This document shows positions 1 through 8,947 of a DNA stretch of 64,000 bases, piece after piece. The stretch's first letter is position 1; the number at the start of each line of letters is the position of its first letter. A program made the position numbers and the translations under genes. Origin of the DNA: Opitutaceae bacterium (lineage in GTDB: Bacteria > Verrucomicrobiota > Verrucomicrobiia > Opitutales > Opitutaceae); the NCBI GenBank assembly GCA_027482185.1, contig JAIXWF010000013.1:1364001-1428000 (forward strand), written 5' to 3'. The notes beneath the pieces are model-generated. The model saw only the letters and a list, made by a program, of their open reading frames with translations. It had not been told where the DNA came from and ran no database searches.

Positions 1-2900
1 TCGATCCGGTGGAAAGCGGCCAGCACGTCGCGGGTGAGCTCCACCCGGCCGCCGGCATCGGCGACGGAGGCGGCGAGGCGGTCGCGGAGGGCGACGAAGT
101 CGGCGGCCGGGGTCTTGGCGTCGGCGAGAAAGAGAGAGTAGCCGGGGCTCGACGGGAATTTTTCCAGGAAGAGGGATTCGTCGACGATGACGTGGCCTTG
201 GAAAATCGAATCGGGCAGCGCGCCGACGAGCTGCACGTCGAAGGCGCGGCCATTCTCATCGGTGTACGCGAGGATGTCGCCGACCTTGCGCTTGAGGGCC
301 CACAGCAGCGTCGTCTCGTCGACAAAGGCCGGGATCGCGCCGGCGGCCGTGGGTTTTTGGAGCTGGCGCCAGTCGACGGCGGGCTTCACGCGGAAGGCGC
401 CGCGCGCGGCGAACTTCGCGGCGTCGACCGCGAGCAGGCGCGGCTGCAGCGAGGTGTTGAGGTTGAAGCAATTGACGTTGTCGCCGGCGCCGAGGCGCAG
501 CGGGACGAGCGCGGCGAGGTCGGCGGAGTGGCGGGCGACGAGTTCGAAACCTTTGCCGGAGCCGTCGCGCGGGTAGTTCTGCGGCACGGTCGTCTCGATC
601 CAGAAGGCGAAACCGCCGGTGCCGCTGCCGGGCGAGAGCCAATCGGCGCCGACGTGCTTTCGGAACGAGGCGACCGACAGCACCATGAAGACGGCGGTGG
701 CGATGAGCCCGACGACGGTGAGGTTGCGGGAGCGGCGGGCTTTGAGGTTGAGCGAACCGAGGGCGGCGGCATCGAGCGCGGCATCGGGCCGGGGCGGGCG
801 GGCGAGCCAGGCCCGGCAGAGGGCGAGGCCGGCGACGAGCGAGGCGAAGCCGGCGAGGTAGAACGCGCCTTGCGCCGGGAGTCCGCGACCCGAGGCGGCA
901 AGGGCGCCGGCGCCGAGGATGGCCGAGACGGCGGCGACGCGGAGCGAATTGCGGCGGACGGCGGCGGGAGGCGCGGTGATTTCCAATCCGGCGGCGAGAC
1001 GGATGGAAAGGGCGCGCCGGGTTTGGCGGCGGATGGCGAGCCAAAGCGCGGCGAGGGAGCACAGCAGAAAAGCGACGAGGCCGATGGCGACCGTGGCGGG
1101 CTGGGCGGCGAACGTGAAGGTCGCGCCGGCGTCCTGGCCGGCCCAGATGGTTTCCAGGAAGCGGAGGATGCCGCGGGTGTAAAGCGCGGCGAGCGGGAGG
1201 CCGAGGGCGGCGCCGAGGACCAGAATCACGGTGCCCTCGGCGAGCCGCCAGCGGAGCAGCGTTTGGGGCGGCAGGCCGACGGCGCCGAGGAGCGCGTCTT
1301 CGCGGTTGCGTTGGAGCAGGCCGAGCTGGAAGAGCATCGCGACGAGGCCGAGCGCGGCGAGGATCAGGAAAAAACTCAGGCCGAGAAACAGGCCGCCGAA
1401 GTCGACGGCGGATTGGGCGGAGTCGGCGGCGGCGGCGCGGACGTCGCGGAGGAGCAGCTGATTCATCTCGGGGCGGAGCGCGCCGAGCAGCGTGCGCTCG
1501 AGGCCGGCGGCGTCCGTCTCCGGATGGGGGATACGCAGGGCGGTGAGACTGCCCCAGCGGGTGGACCACATCTCGCGGCCTGCTTCCACGGAGAAAAACG
1601 CCTTGGGCGCACCGCGAAAATCGTCCCAGTATTTTTCGTCCTGCGGACGAATGAGTTTCAGGTTGAGCGGGAGGCCGGGATCCCAGTCGGCTTGGTTTTT
1701 GGCGTCGCTGATGCCTGGGAAATCGGGCATCCACGCGGTATCGGCGGCGAGGCCGGCGAGCGGAACGATCGCGCGCACGCGAAATGCGGCGGGCTTTTCG
1801 ATGAGCGCTTCGGCTTCATTGACCTGAAAGTAGGTGACGCGGACTTCGTCGCCGACCTTGGCGCGGAGGTCGTCGGCGAGCCAGCGGTTGAGGACGACCT
1901 CGCGGGGGCCGAGATCGGCGGGCAGAAACGGCGCCGCAGCGGCGGTCGTGGCGGCGGCGACGGAGTAGGGCGCGGTGCGGTCGCCGACGCGCAGCTCGTT
2001 GACGAGGTACGAGACGACCGGCTGGGCGGCGGGCACGGCGCGCGTGACGGCGGCCAGCATTTCGGGATCCAGGAAGATGCGCTCGGAGCCGAGTTCGAAG
2101 GCGGCGGGTTGCTCGCGCCATTTCAGGGTGAGGCCGTAGTCGGAGAGCCGCAGGGTGCGGCCCAGTTGAGAGTTGAGAGTCGAGAGTTGAGAGACCGGAG
2201 CGGAGGTGGTGTCGAGAAGGAGGAGGTTGGCGCGCCCGGGGCGGGCGAACGCTTCCTGGAGCAGCGCGATGGGAAGGAAAACGGAGGCCGGCGCGATTTG
2301 GGTGGCGGCGAGGTTGAAGCGGCCGAAGGCGGCGTCGCCGACGATCAGGCCGATTTTGACGCGGATCGTCTCGAGTCTGCTCTCGGCGCCGGCGATGGGG
2401 GCGTTGCCCGAGAGCACGCCGGGTTTTTGCACGCGCACGACGAGGGTCTCGCCGACGGAGAGCCGGAGGCGCCGGGCCAAGGTCTCGTTGATGGCGGCGG
2501 TGGACGCCGCGCCGGCGGCAAACGGGTTCGGGGGCGGTTGCGGCGCGAATTGCCAGAAAGACGGCGTGACGCCGACGAGTTGAACCTGGTTGGCGGTGCC
2601 GCGGGTGGCCGGATTGGTCGCGGTGCCGCGGGCGAGGAGAACCGGGGCGGCGCGCAGGCCGGCGGCGGCGGCGAGGTCGGCGGCAAGGCCTGCGCGAAAA
2701 AAACGGTCGCCCGAGGCGACGATATGGGTGGCGCGGCCGATGCGCATTTCGCCGATGGCCCGCAGGGAAGCGGCGATGGAATCGCCGGCGAAGAGGGCGC
2801 CGAGGAGCACGGTCGCGCCGAGCGCGGCACCGGCGAGCACGGCGAGGTAGGCGAAGCGGTAGTGGCGTACGCTCCGCAGAATGTAGCTGAAAACGGTCAT
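1..2900 (-). CDS. ABC transporter permease, FtsX/MacB-like (3' end outside window)
   Basis: This is an integral inner-membrane permease, probably partnered with the ATPase encoded just upstream at 3067-3738. The protein starts MTVFSYILRS at an ATG, with a first membrane segment near residues 15-40 followed by a large extracytoplasmic domain. A block of three membrane segments occupies roughly residues 500-620 and further hydrophobic segments follow near 670-745. That is the two-module layout of FtsX-type permeases of the MacB/LolCE group. At least 966 residues are present and no stop codon is reached, so the gene runs off the window. A short stretch near residues 236-246 (SQLSTLNSQLG) is encoded by a tandem-like repeat also seen in intergenic DNA. 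The substrate is unknown; lipid or lipoprotein movement, or efflux, is inferred only from the family. Confidence 0.85.
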   Translation of the reverse strand, partial: MTVFSYILRSVRHYRFAYLAVLAGAALGATVLLGALFAGDSIAASLRAIGEMRIGRATHIVASGDRFFRAGLAADLAAAAGLRAAPVLLARGTATNPATRGTANQVQLVGVTPSFWQFAPQPPPNPFAAGAASTAAINETLARRLRLSVGETLVVRVQKPGVLSGNAPIAGAESRLETIRVKIGLIVGDAAFGRFNLAATQIAPASVFLPIALLQEAFARPGRANLLLLDTTSAPVSQLSTLNSQLGRTLRLSDYGLTLKWREQPAAFELGSERIFLDPEMLAAVTRAVPAAQPVVSYLVNELRVGDRTAPYSVAAATTAAAAPFLPADLGPREVVLNRWLADDLRAKVGDEVRVTYFQVNEAEALIEKPAAFRVRAIVPLAGLAADTAWMPDFPGISDAKNQADWDPGLPLNLKLIRPQDEKYWDDFRGAPKAFFSVEAGREMWSTRWGSLTALRIPHPETDAAGLERTLLGALRPEMNQLLLRDVRAAAADSAQSAVDFGGLFLGLSFFLILAALGLVAMLFQLGLLQRNREDALLGAVGLPPQTLLRWRLAEGTVILVLGAALGLPLAALYTRGILRFLETIWAGQDAGATFTFAAQPATVAIGLVAFLLCSLAALWLAIRRQTRRALSIRLAAGLEITAPPAAVRRNSLRVAAVSAILGAGALAASGRGLPAQGAFYLAGFASLVAGLALCRAWLARPPRPDAALDAAALGSLNLKARRSRNLTVVGLIATAVFMVLSVASFRKHVGADWLSPGSGTGGFAFWIETTVPQNYPRDGSGKGFELVARHSADLAALVPLRLGAGDNVNCFNLNTSLQPRLLAVDAAKFAARGAFRVKPAVDWRQLQKPTAAGAIPAFVDETTLLWALKRKVGDILAYTDENGRAFDVQLVGALPDSIFQGHVIVDESLFLEKFPSSPGYSLFLADAKTPAADFVALRDRLAASVADAGGRVELTRDVLAAFHRI
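2164..2194. repeat. GAGAGTTGAGAG-type tandem repeat inside a gene
   Basis: About three imperfect copies of AGTTGAGAG/TCGAGAG lie inside the FtsX-like permease gene and encode SQLSTLNSQLG. Related copies are at 26502-26535 and, degenerate, at 3026-3054. Confidence 0.6.
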
Positions 2901-3066
2901 CGCGGATCGGTCGCGCTAGGCTGGATCATGCAGTCGGGAGTTGAACTTTGAGGGTTGGGAGGCCGAGCCGCCGAGGAGCGGAAAACAGAGCCGTGGCACG
3001 CGAGGCGAAAAACCGAACGGTTCTGCTCTCAACGCTCAACAAGGTCGCTCAACTGCATGCGTTGGC

Positions 3067-3738
3067 TCAGGCGACGAGACGGCCGGCTTCGAGGCGATAG
3101 GTCCGCTGCATCCGGCGGGCGAGACCGGGATTGTGGGTCACGACGACGAGGGCGGCCTCGGCGCCGGCGTGGGTGCGCAACAGGAGCTCCGCGATCCGTT
3201 CCCCGGTGGCGGGATCGAGGGAACCGGTGGGCTCGTCGGCGAGGATAAGTTTCGGCCGATTGATGAGCGCGCGCGCGATGGCGACGCGGAGTTGCTCGCC
3301 GCCGGAGAGTTGCCACGGGAGGTGGTCGAGACGGTCGCGCAGCCCGACCTGCTCCAGGAGCGATTCGGCGCGGGCGCGGGTGTCGGCGGCGGGTTCTTCC
3401 CAACCGCCGGCGAGGCGGGGGACGAGGACGTTTTCCAAAACCGTGCACTGCGGGAGCAGGTAATGGAGCTGGAAAATGAAACCGATGGAGCGGTTGCGGA
3501 AGCGCGCGGCGGCGGCGGGATCGAGGCCGGCGAGGGCGACGCCGCCGATGGCGACGGAGCCGGAAGACGGCTGGTCGAGGGCGCCGAGGAGATTCAGCAG
3601 CGTGGTCTTGCCGCTGCCGGAGGGACCGACGATGGCGACGGATTCGCCGGCGGCGACGCGGAGGGAGAGGTCGCGGAGGACGGTGACGGGGCCGCCGGGG
3701 CTCGCGTAGGTTTTGGTGAGGGAGGCGACGTCGATCAC
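3067..3738 (-). CDS. ABC transporter ATP-binding protein, LolD/MacB type
   Basis: This 223-residue cytoplasmic ATPase should energise the FtsX-like permease encoded 166 bp downstream. Walker A (GPSGSGKT) is at residues 38-45, the Q-loop glutamine near 89, the signature LSGGE at 143-147, Walker B with the catalytic Glu (LILADEPT) at 163-170 and the H-loop His at 201. The length and motif spacing match the LolD/MacB/FtsE ATPases. The family normally works with a periplasmic adaptor or lipoprotein carrier, and neither is visible in the window. The upstream EamA-like gene ends only 19 bp before this start, so the genes are probably co-transcribed. Confidence 0.93.
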   Translation of the reverse strand: MIDVASLTKTYASPGGPVTVLRDLSLRVAAGESVAIVGPSGSGKTTLLNLLGALDQPSSGSVAIGGVALAGLDPAAAARFRNRSIGFIFQLHYLLPQCTVLENVLVPRLAGGWEEPAADTRARAESLLEQVGLRDRLDHLPWQLSGGEQLRVAIARALINRPKLILADEPTGSLDPATGERIAELLLRTHAGAEAALVVVTHNPGLARRMQRTYRLEAGRLVA

Positions 3739-3757
3739 GCGGGCACGGGGCTGGGGA

Positions 3758-4279
3758 CTATTGTTTGGCGAGGGCGGGCGCGGCGGCGGTGACCTTGGCG
3801 GCTTTCGGCGCGGGGGCGGGCTTGTAGTAGCTCACGAGGCAGCCGCCGCCGGCGGCGAGGACGATGCCGAGAAAGAACTGCCATGGCACGCCGGCGAGGC
3901 CGCCCTTGGGCGGGTGCATGAGCGTGGCGGCAACGGCGTTCACGATGGGGGCGCCGGCGAAGACGATGGCCATGACGACGGTGGGCACGCCTTTGGCACC
4001 GAAGGCGAGGAGAATGCCGAACGCGCCGATGGCGCCGAGCACACCGGCGAAGAGGGAGATCCACGCGCCTTTGGCGGGGAAGGAGAAATTGGCGCCGTTG
4101 AGTTTCAGGACGACGAGCGGGGCGAGGACGGCGACGATGAAGTAGGCGAGGCCGACGAAAAGGAAGGCCTTGTAGCGGCCGTTGACGGGGTCGCCCATCG
4201 CCATCTGGCCGCTATGGAGAAAGACGCCGTAGAGGCCCCAGGTCGCGACAGTGAGGAGAACGTAGAAGAGCCATTGCAT
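3758..4279 (-). CDS. EamA/DMT-like small membrane protein
   Basis: A 173-residue hydrophobic protein starting MQWLFYVLLT. It has about five predicted membrane segments, at roughly residues 3-20, 38-58, 70-92, 98-118 and 132-150, and a soluble Ala/Lys/Pro-rich tail. The length equals one half of a typical ten-helix drug/metabolite transporter, so it may act as a dimer like other half-size EamA proteins. It lies between a thioesterase gene (38 bp upstream) and the ABC ATPase gene (19 bp downstream) on the same strand. A longer in-frame reading upstream exists, but it crosses the thioesterase gene in another frame and has shadow-like Pro/Ser/Arg composition, so the internal ATG is preferred. No substrate can be assigned. 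Confidence 0.75.
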   Translation of the reverse strand: MQWLFYVLLTVATWGLYGVFLHSGQMAMGDPVNGRYKAFLFVGLAYFIVAVLAPLVVLKLNGANFSFPAKGAWISLFAGVLGAIGAFGILLAFGAKGVPTVVMAIVFAGAPIVNAVAATLMHPPKGGLAGVPWQFFLGIVLAAGGGCLVSYYKPAPAPKAAKVTAAAPALAKQ

Positions 4280-4317
4280 CGGAGTGAGGTGGTTGAAGGT
4301 GGGGGAAGCGGCGATGA

Positions 4318-4842
4318 TTAACCGGTGGGAGAAAGTGACGAGACGGGCGGAAGAAAAGAGGCGAGGCGTTCGCGGAGGGCGGCAGGGATGGGCGTTTTTT
4401 GCAGGAAGGGCGGCGATGGAGTCAGCGCGACATGTATGATGGCAAACGTGCCGTCGACGAGCAGAGAACCGGCGGACCGTGCGGAAGTGGAGGTGGGTTC
4501 GGCGGGATCGGCGGCGGGATCGAGCGAAAAAATCCAGAAGCCGTAGCGGAGGCTGGTGGTGCGGAGTTCGAGGAGGCGAAGGCCGATCTCGAGGGTTTCT
4601 TCGAAGCGCGCGGGACGATGGTAGCGGCAGGAGGTTTCGAGTCGAGGCCAGCCGTGGTGCCCGGTGCCGGAGGCGGCGGCGGCGTGCGGGGCGTGGCCGA
4701 GGGAGCGGAAGAAGGCGTGCTCGGCGGTTTCGACGTAGCGGAAGAAATTCGCGAAGTGGACGATGCCGGCGAGATCGGTGTCGGCGAATTCGACTTGGCG
4801 GCGGTGGGTGAAATGGAACGTGGTGGGCGGGGCGTCGGGCAT
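4318..4842 (-). CDS. Acyl-CoA thioesterase, hotdog fold (YbgC/4HBT-like)
   Basis: A 174-residue hotdog-fold thioesterase. Residues 16-36 carry VEFADTDLAGIVHFANFFRY-like sequence; an Asp followed by hydrophobic-Val-His-Phe-Asn/Ala is the 4-hydroxybenzoyl-CoA thioesterase/YbgC active-site region, with the Asp (DTD) as the catalytic candidate. The enzyme would hydrolyse acyl- or aryl-CoA esters in the cytoplasm. It lies in the same co-directional run as the LuxE-like and ALDH-like genes, so a shared acyl substrate is possible but unproven. The start is placed at an ATG 22 codons before the Asp motif; upstream sequence in this frame is low-complexity Pro/Arg shadow. Confidence 0.85.
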   Translation of the reverse strand: MPDAPPTTFHFTHRRQVEFADTDLAGIVHFANFFRYVETAEHAFFRSLGHAPHAAAASGTGHHGWPRLETSCRYHRPARFEETLEIGLRLLELRTTSLRYGFWIFSLDPAADPAEPTSTSARSAGSLLVDGTFAIIHVALTPSPPFLQKTPIPAALRERLASFLPPVSSLSPTG

Positions 4843-5009
4843 GCGGGGCTGGCGGCGGCGGGCGAGAAACAGCGACTTTAGGAGCGGGAGGGAGAGAAGG
4901 GGCGGGGAGAGGAACGCTGATTTGCGCTGATGTTTCGGAGGGGAGGTGGGGATGGGACGGGTGCGGGCTTCGCCTGATCGGCGAAGCGCGGGGGGACGCT
5001 GGCAGGCGG

Positions 5010-6314
5010 TCAGTTTGTCCGGGCCGGCACGAGCGGGGCGATGGTCCGGAGGAAATGCGCGGCCATGGTGGCGGATCCGAAGTGGGCAAGGGTGCCGGCG
5101 CGGGCGGACTTTGAGAGGGTGGCGAGGCGGGCGGGATCGGCGAGGAGGGTGTGCCAGGTGCGGGCGAGGGCGGCAGGGTCGCGGGGCTCGACGGTGAGTC
5201 CGCCGCCGGTCGCCGCGATAAGTTCGGGGAAGGCGGCGGAGTCGGGTTGGACGACGGGGACGCCGCAGGCCATCGCTTCGATGACGTAGAGGCCGAAGGC
5301 TTCGGGGTACTGGACGGGAACGGACAGGAGCGTGAGGCTCCGAAGGAAGGCAATTTTCTCGTCGCGCGAGAGGTTGGGCAGCCAATCGACGCGGGCGGTG
5401 AGGCCGGCGGCGGCGATTTTGGCGCGGGCGGCGTCAAGGCCGGGTGCGTCGCCCGCGGTGGCGGTGCCCGCGAGGCGGAGGCGCGTGGTGGAATCGGCGT
5501 GGCCGCGGGCGAGGGCGATGAAGGCCTCGATGAGGTGCGAGAGGCCTTTCGCGTCATTGAGGCGGGCGAGGTAGCCGATGGTGGGGACGGGGGGCGGCGC
5601 GGCGGCGGGGGCGTAGCCGTCGAGCCGAATACCGTTGGGGACGACGTGGATGGCGCCGGCGGGAAGTTGCAGGCGTTGGCCGATGAACTCGGCGTAGAAG
5701 CGGCTGGGTGCGAGGAGGAGGTTCGAGTCGCGGATGCGGTGGTGGAGCTCGCGCCAGCAATCGGTGCGGTAGGGCTCGGGGAGACCGTCGATGAAGGTGT
5801 CTTCGCCCTGGAAAAAGGTGACGACGGGGATGCGGAGGCGGCGTTTGAGTTCGACGGCGAAGCCGGCGAGCAGGGCGTTGGAAAGGCAGACGACGTCGGG
5901 GCGCTCGATGACGGCGAGCCACTCCATGAGTTTGTCGAGTTCCTTGCGGAAAAGACCGGAGTCCACGCGGAGCATCTCGAGGGCCATCGCACCGTGCTCG
6001 CGCGCGGAGGTCATGTGGCTGTGGCGGGCGGCCCATTTGAGGAGGCCGGTGGAATTGAAGAGGCGGTCGAACCAGCGGGGCGTGTGGCGGAAGAGGGGGA
6101 TCTTTTGCTGGAGGAAGACGTTGATGCCGCCGAAAAAAACGGGCACGCGGTCCGCGCCGGCCAGAGTGGCCTCGTCGAGCATGAGCGGGAGGTACATGGG
6201 CGCGAGGGTGACGTCGTGCCCGGCGCGATGGATTTCCTGCGCGAGGGCGTTGTCGCGCATGCAGGCTCCGCAGTAGTAGCTGCCGGTGCCGCCGGTGAGG
6301 AAAACGATTTTCAC
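5010..6314 (-). CDS. Glycosyltransferase family 4-like protein with N-terminal Cys motif
   Basis: A 434-residue GT-B glycosyltransferase. The N-terminal Rossmann half begins KIVFLTGGTGSYYCGACM, and the C-terminal half carries the GT4-type EAFGLYVIEAMACGVPVV region (E-x7-E), which binds the nucleotide-sugar donor. The start is taken at a GTG because beta-strand 1 begins immediately after it; no ATG lies nearer. Two cysteines (residues 15 and 18, CGAC) sit in the nucleotide-binding loop, which is unusual for GT4 enzymes. The acceptor is unknown. It is transcribed with the thioesterase gene, 167 bp downstream. Confidence 0.88.
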   Translation of the reverse strand: MKIVFLTGGTGSYYCGACMRDNALAQEIHRAGHDVTLAPMYLPLMLDEATLAGADRVPVFFGGINVFLQQKIPLFRHTPRWFDRLFNSTGLLKWAARHSHMTSAREHGAMALEMLRVDSGLFRKELDKLMEWLAVIERPDVVCLSNALLAGFAVELKRRLRIPVVTFFQGEDTFIDGLPEPYRTDCWRELHHRIRDSNLLLAPSRFYAEFIGQRLQLPAGAIHVVPNGIRLDGYAPAAAPPPVPTIGYLARLNDAKGLSHLIEAFIALARGHADSTTRLRLAGTATAGDAPGLDAARAKIAAAGLTARVDWLPNLSRDEKIAFLRSLTLLSVPVQYPEAFGLYVIEAMACGVPVVQPDSAAFPELIAATGGGLTVEPRDPAALARTWHTLLADPARLATLSKSARAGTLAHFGSATMAAHFLRTIAPLVPARTN

Positions 6315-6432
6315 GCGGAAGGGTGGCGTAGTGCGCGGCGGGGCCCCCGACAATGCGATTTCGCGGGGCGGAGAACGGTCGCGGCCGGAGGGATCGGTGG
6401 CGGGTGGACTTCCGCGACAGAAGGGCCGGCGT

Positions 6433-7674
6433 TCATTTGTTGGCCGGCGGACCGGCGCGGAGGGCGAAGACGGTGCCTTTGTCGCCGCCGATGACAATCT
6501 GGCGCGCGCCAAAGGCGGGGGAGGAGACAAGCCCTTCGCCGAGGTCGAGCTGCCAGAGTTCGGAGCCGTCGGCGAGATTGGCGGCGTAAAGGCGGCCGTC
6601 GGCGGAGCCGAAGACGACGGCGTCGGTGAAGACGATGGGCGATCCCTCGACGCGGCCGCCGGTCTTGAAAGTCCAGGCAGCCTGGCCCGTGGCGCGGTCG
6701 ATGGCGTGGAGATGTTTGTCGCGGGAGCCGATGAGCACGAGGCGGTCGTTGACGGCGGGGGCGCTCATGAACGGGAGCGCACGGTCTTCGTAGGTCCAGG
6801 CAACTTTGCCGCCGACGACGTCGAAGGCGACGGTCTCGTTGGCGTAGTTGCCGCCGTAGGCGGAGGTGCCGAAGGTGGCGATGGAGGCGGGGATTTGGGC
6901 GCTCGTGGGGATTTTGTGCACGAGTTTGCCATCGGCGAGGCGGACGACGTGGAGGTGGGCATCGCAGCCGCCGAAGACGACGAAGCGGCCGTCGACGACG
7001 GCGGGGGAGCCGTTGATGAAATCTTCGGTTTTGTAGCTCCAGAGGAGTTTGCCGTCGGCGGGGGAGAGGACGCGGAGCGTGCCATCGTAGCCGTTGAGGA
7101 GGAGCCAATCGGCGCCGGGGGTGGCGGAATCGGCGGGGGCTTTGACGGGGATGGCGCCGGCGGTGATTTTTTCGTCGCTGGAAAACTGCCAGGCGGCGGT
7201 GCCGGTGGCGGCGTCGAGGGCGTAGAGCCGGCCGTCGTTCGAGGAGAGGAACACTTTGCCAGCGGCGACGGCGGGTGCGGCGGTGATCGAGTCTTTGGTG
7301 GCGAAGGTCCAGAGGAGTTTGCCGGAATCGGCGTCGAGGGCGTAGAGCGTGCCCTTGTTGGTGCCGATGAAGACGCGGCCGTCGGCAATGGCGGCTTCGC
7401 CCGCGATGCCGGCGTCGGCGGCGAAAGTCCAGGCGGTGACGGGGGCGCGCGGGACGGCGGCGGGGACGGCCCCGGAAAGCGCGGGACCGCCGCGGGTCAT
7501 GGGCCAGGAGATGACGGGAGCAGGGGCGGGGGCGGTCGGGGCGGGAGGAGCGGGTGCGCGGTCGGAGCAGGCGGCGAGGAAAAGGAAAAATGGGACAGCG
7601 AGGACCGATCGGACGGATGGGACGGAGAACCTGCGACGGCGCGGGGGCGGCGCGATTTCAGACGGCAAGGGCAC
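6433..7674 (-). CDS. PQQ-like beta-propeller lipoprotein (BamB-like)
   Basis: A 413-residue exported propeller. A basic N-terminus is followed by a hydrophobic stretch and the lipobox LAAC with Cys36, so it is probably a lipoprotein. At least seven repeats carry the tryptophan-docking pattern (for example LDADSGKLLW, LDAATGTAAW, LADGSELW). The pattern is known from quinoproteins and from the BamB scaffold; on its own it does not show cofactor binding. The start overlaps the end of the upstream iron-type alcohol dehydrogenase gene by 17 bp, which suggests coupled translation. It is the lipidated, outlying member of the propeller set in this window. Confidence 0.88.
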   Translation of the reverse strand: MPLPSEIAPPPRRRRFSVPSVRSVLAVPFFLFLAACSDRAPAPPAPTAPAPAPVISWPMTRGGPALSGAVPAAVPRAPVTAWTFAADAGIAGEAAIADGRVFIGTNKGTLYALDADSGKLLWTFATKDSITAAPAVAAGKVFLSSNDGRLYALDAATGTAAWQFSSDEKITAGAIPVKAPADSATPGADWLLLNGYDGTLRVLSPADGKLLWSYKTEDFINGSPAVVDGRFVVFGGCDAHLHVVRLADGKLVHKIPTSAQIPASIATFGTSAYGGNYANETVAFDVVGGKVAWTYEDRALPFMSAPAVNDRLVLIGSRDKHLHAIDRATGQAAWTFKTGGRVEGSPIVFTDAVVFGSADGRLYAANLADGSELWQLDLGEGLVSSPAFGARQIVIGGDKGTVFALRAGPPANK

Positions 7675-8800
7675 GGCGGTAGAGTGCGGTGAAGTCGGTG
7701 GCCTGCAACGGAACGGGATTAAATTTTCCGGTCCACTGGCGCGCGGCGTCGTCGGCGAGAACGGCGAAGTCGAAGGGGCGGGGGTCGACGGGAGGGAGGG
7801 CGGCGGCCGCGAGGGTGTTTTCCAGCCACGCGATGAGGTCGGCGGGGGTGGTGCCGGGCACGGGGAGAAGGGTCGCGAAGTGGGCGTAGAGTGCGGCTGC
7901 GGCAGGGTTGGCGGCGTTGAGGCGCATCACCGTGGGGAGCATGAGCGAGACGGCGTGGCCATGGACGATACCGTGGCGGGCGGTTAGGGGATTGGCGGAG
8001 GCGTGGGCGGCGCCGAGCATGCTGTTTTCGATGGCGAGACCGGCGAGGGCGGCGCCGAGGAGCATGGCGGCGCGGTCGTCGGCGGAGGGTTGTCCCGTGA
8101 CCACGCGGCCGACGGCGGAGGCGAGGTGGATAAAGGCGGACTCGGCGTAGAGGGCGGAGACGGGATTGCGTTTCGTGCAGACGGCGGACTCGAGGGCGTG
8201 CGCGAGAGCGTCGAGGCCGGAGAGCGTGGCGGTGACGCGGGGGAGCGTGGCGGTGAGTTCGGGATCGAGGAGGGCGAGACGCGGGAGGGCCTTGGGGTCG
8301 CCGCAGGCCATTTTCTCGTGGGAGCCGTCGCGGCTGATCAGAGTAAACGACTGCGTTTCGCTGCCGGTGCCGGCGGTGGTGGGGATGGCGATGAGCGGGA
8401 GGAACGGGCGCGGGGCTTTGGCGTAGCCGTGGTAGTCGTGCATCGCGCCGCCGTTGGTGAGGAGAAAGTTGGCGGCTTTCGCGGTATCGAGGCTGCTGCC
8501 GCCGCCGAGGGCGACGAGGCAATCGATCGCGGGAACGCAGGCGCGGGCGGCGGCGGCGCAGACGGCGGCGTCGGACTCGGTGGGATTTTCGCGGGCGTCG
8601 GCGAAAACGGTGACCGGCAAGCCGGCGGCGGCGAGGAGGGCGCGGGCGCGTTCGACGTAGCCGGCGCGCGCGACGCCGGGGTCGCTCACGAGGAAGACGG
8701 AAGTGCCGCCGAGTTCGCGGACGTGGGCGGCGAGTTCGCCGAGCACGCCGGGGCCGAAAACGAGTTTCGGTGCCGGGCGGGTGGCGAAAGGGGCGGGCAT
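7658..8800 (-). CDS. Iron-containing alcohol dehydrogenase (type III)
   Basis: A 380-residue NAD(P)-dependent alcohol dehydrogenase that would interconvert an alcohol and an aldehyde in the cytoplasm. The nucleotide-binding loop GGGSSLDTAK is at residues 99-108. The candidate metal ligands Asp197, His201, His266 and His280 fall at the spacing known for FucO-type enzymes (GLDALAH, then the HGIVHGHA region). The full family length is present. The downstream propeller lipoprotein overlaps it by 17 bp, and the upstream neighbour is an aldehyde dehydrogenase-like gene, so an alcohol-aldehyde-acid pathway is a reasonable inference. A degenerate ACAGAG-type repeat lies 18 bp upstream of the start. 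Confidence 0.93.
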   Translation of the reverse strand: MPAPFATRPAPKLVFGPGVLGELAAHVRELGGTSVFLVSDPGVARAGYVERARALLAAAGLPVTVFADARENPTESDAAVCAAAARACVPAIDCLVALGGGSSLDTAKAANFLLTNGGAMHDYHGYAKAPRPFLPLIAIPTTAGTGSETQSFTLISRDGSHEKMACGDPKALPRLALLDPELTATLPRVTATLSGLDALAHALESAVCTKRNPVSALYAESAFIHLASAVGRVVTGQPSADDRAAMLLGAALAGLAIENSMLGAAHASANPLTARHGIVHGHAVSLMLPTVMRLNAANPAAAALYAHFATLLPVPGTTPADLIAWLENTLAAAALPPVDPRPFDFAVLADDAARQWTGKFNPVPLQATDFTALYRRALAV

Positions 8801-8817
8801 GCTAGCGGACGAATTTT

Positions 8818-8842
8818 TTAACCACAGAGAACACAGAGGAGA
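8818..8842. repeat. ACCACAGAGAACACAGAG-type repeat relic
   Basis: TTAACCACAGAGAACACAG is a repeat type I recall as scattered between genes in many bacteria of this group. It lies 18 bp upstream of the alcohol dehydrogenase start. Degenerate relatives are at 13097-13128 and 28483-28592. Confidence 0.5.
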
Positions 8843-8947
8843 CCTGCTGGCCTCAAGGCGGAGGGCCTGGAGGATCGTGGGTGGGCGATCGCTGCAGGGC
8901 GAAGCCGTGGCCGAAAGATTCGAAGTTTGGCTCTGTGAAGATTGCGA

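Noticed and set aside
9-2951. A 980-codon open frame on the plus strand
   Set aside because: It is antisense to the FtsX-like permease gene and very rich in Gly, Glu, Ala and Arg, as expected from codon bias on the other strand.
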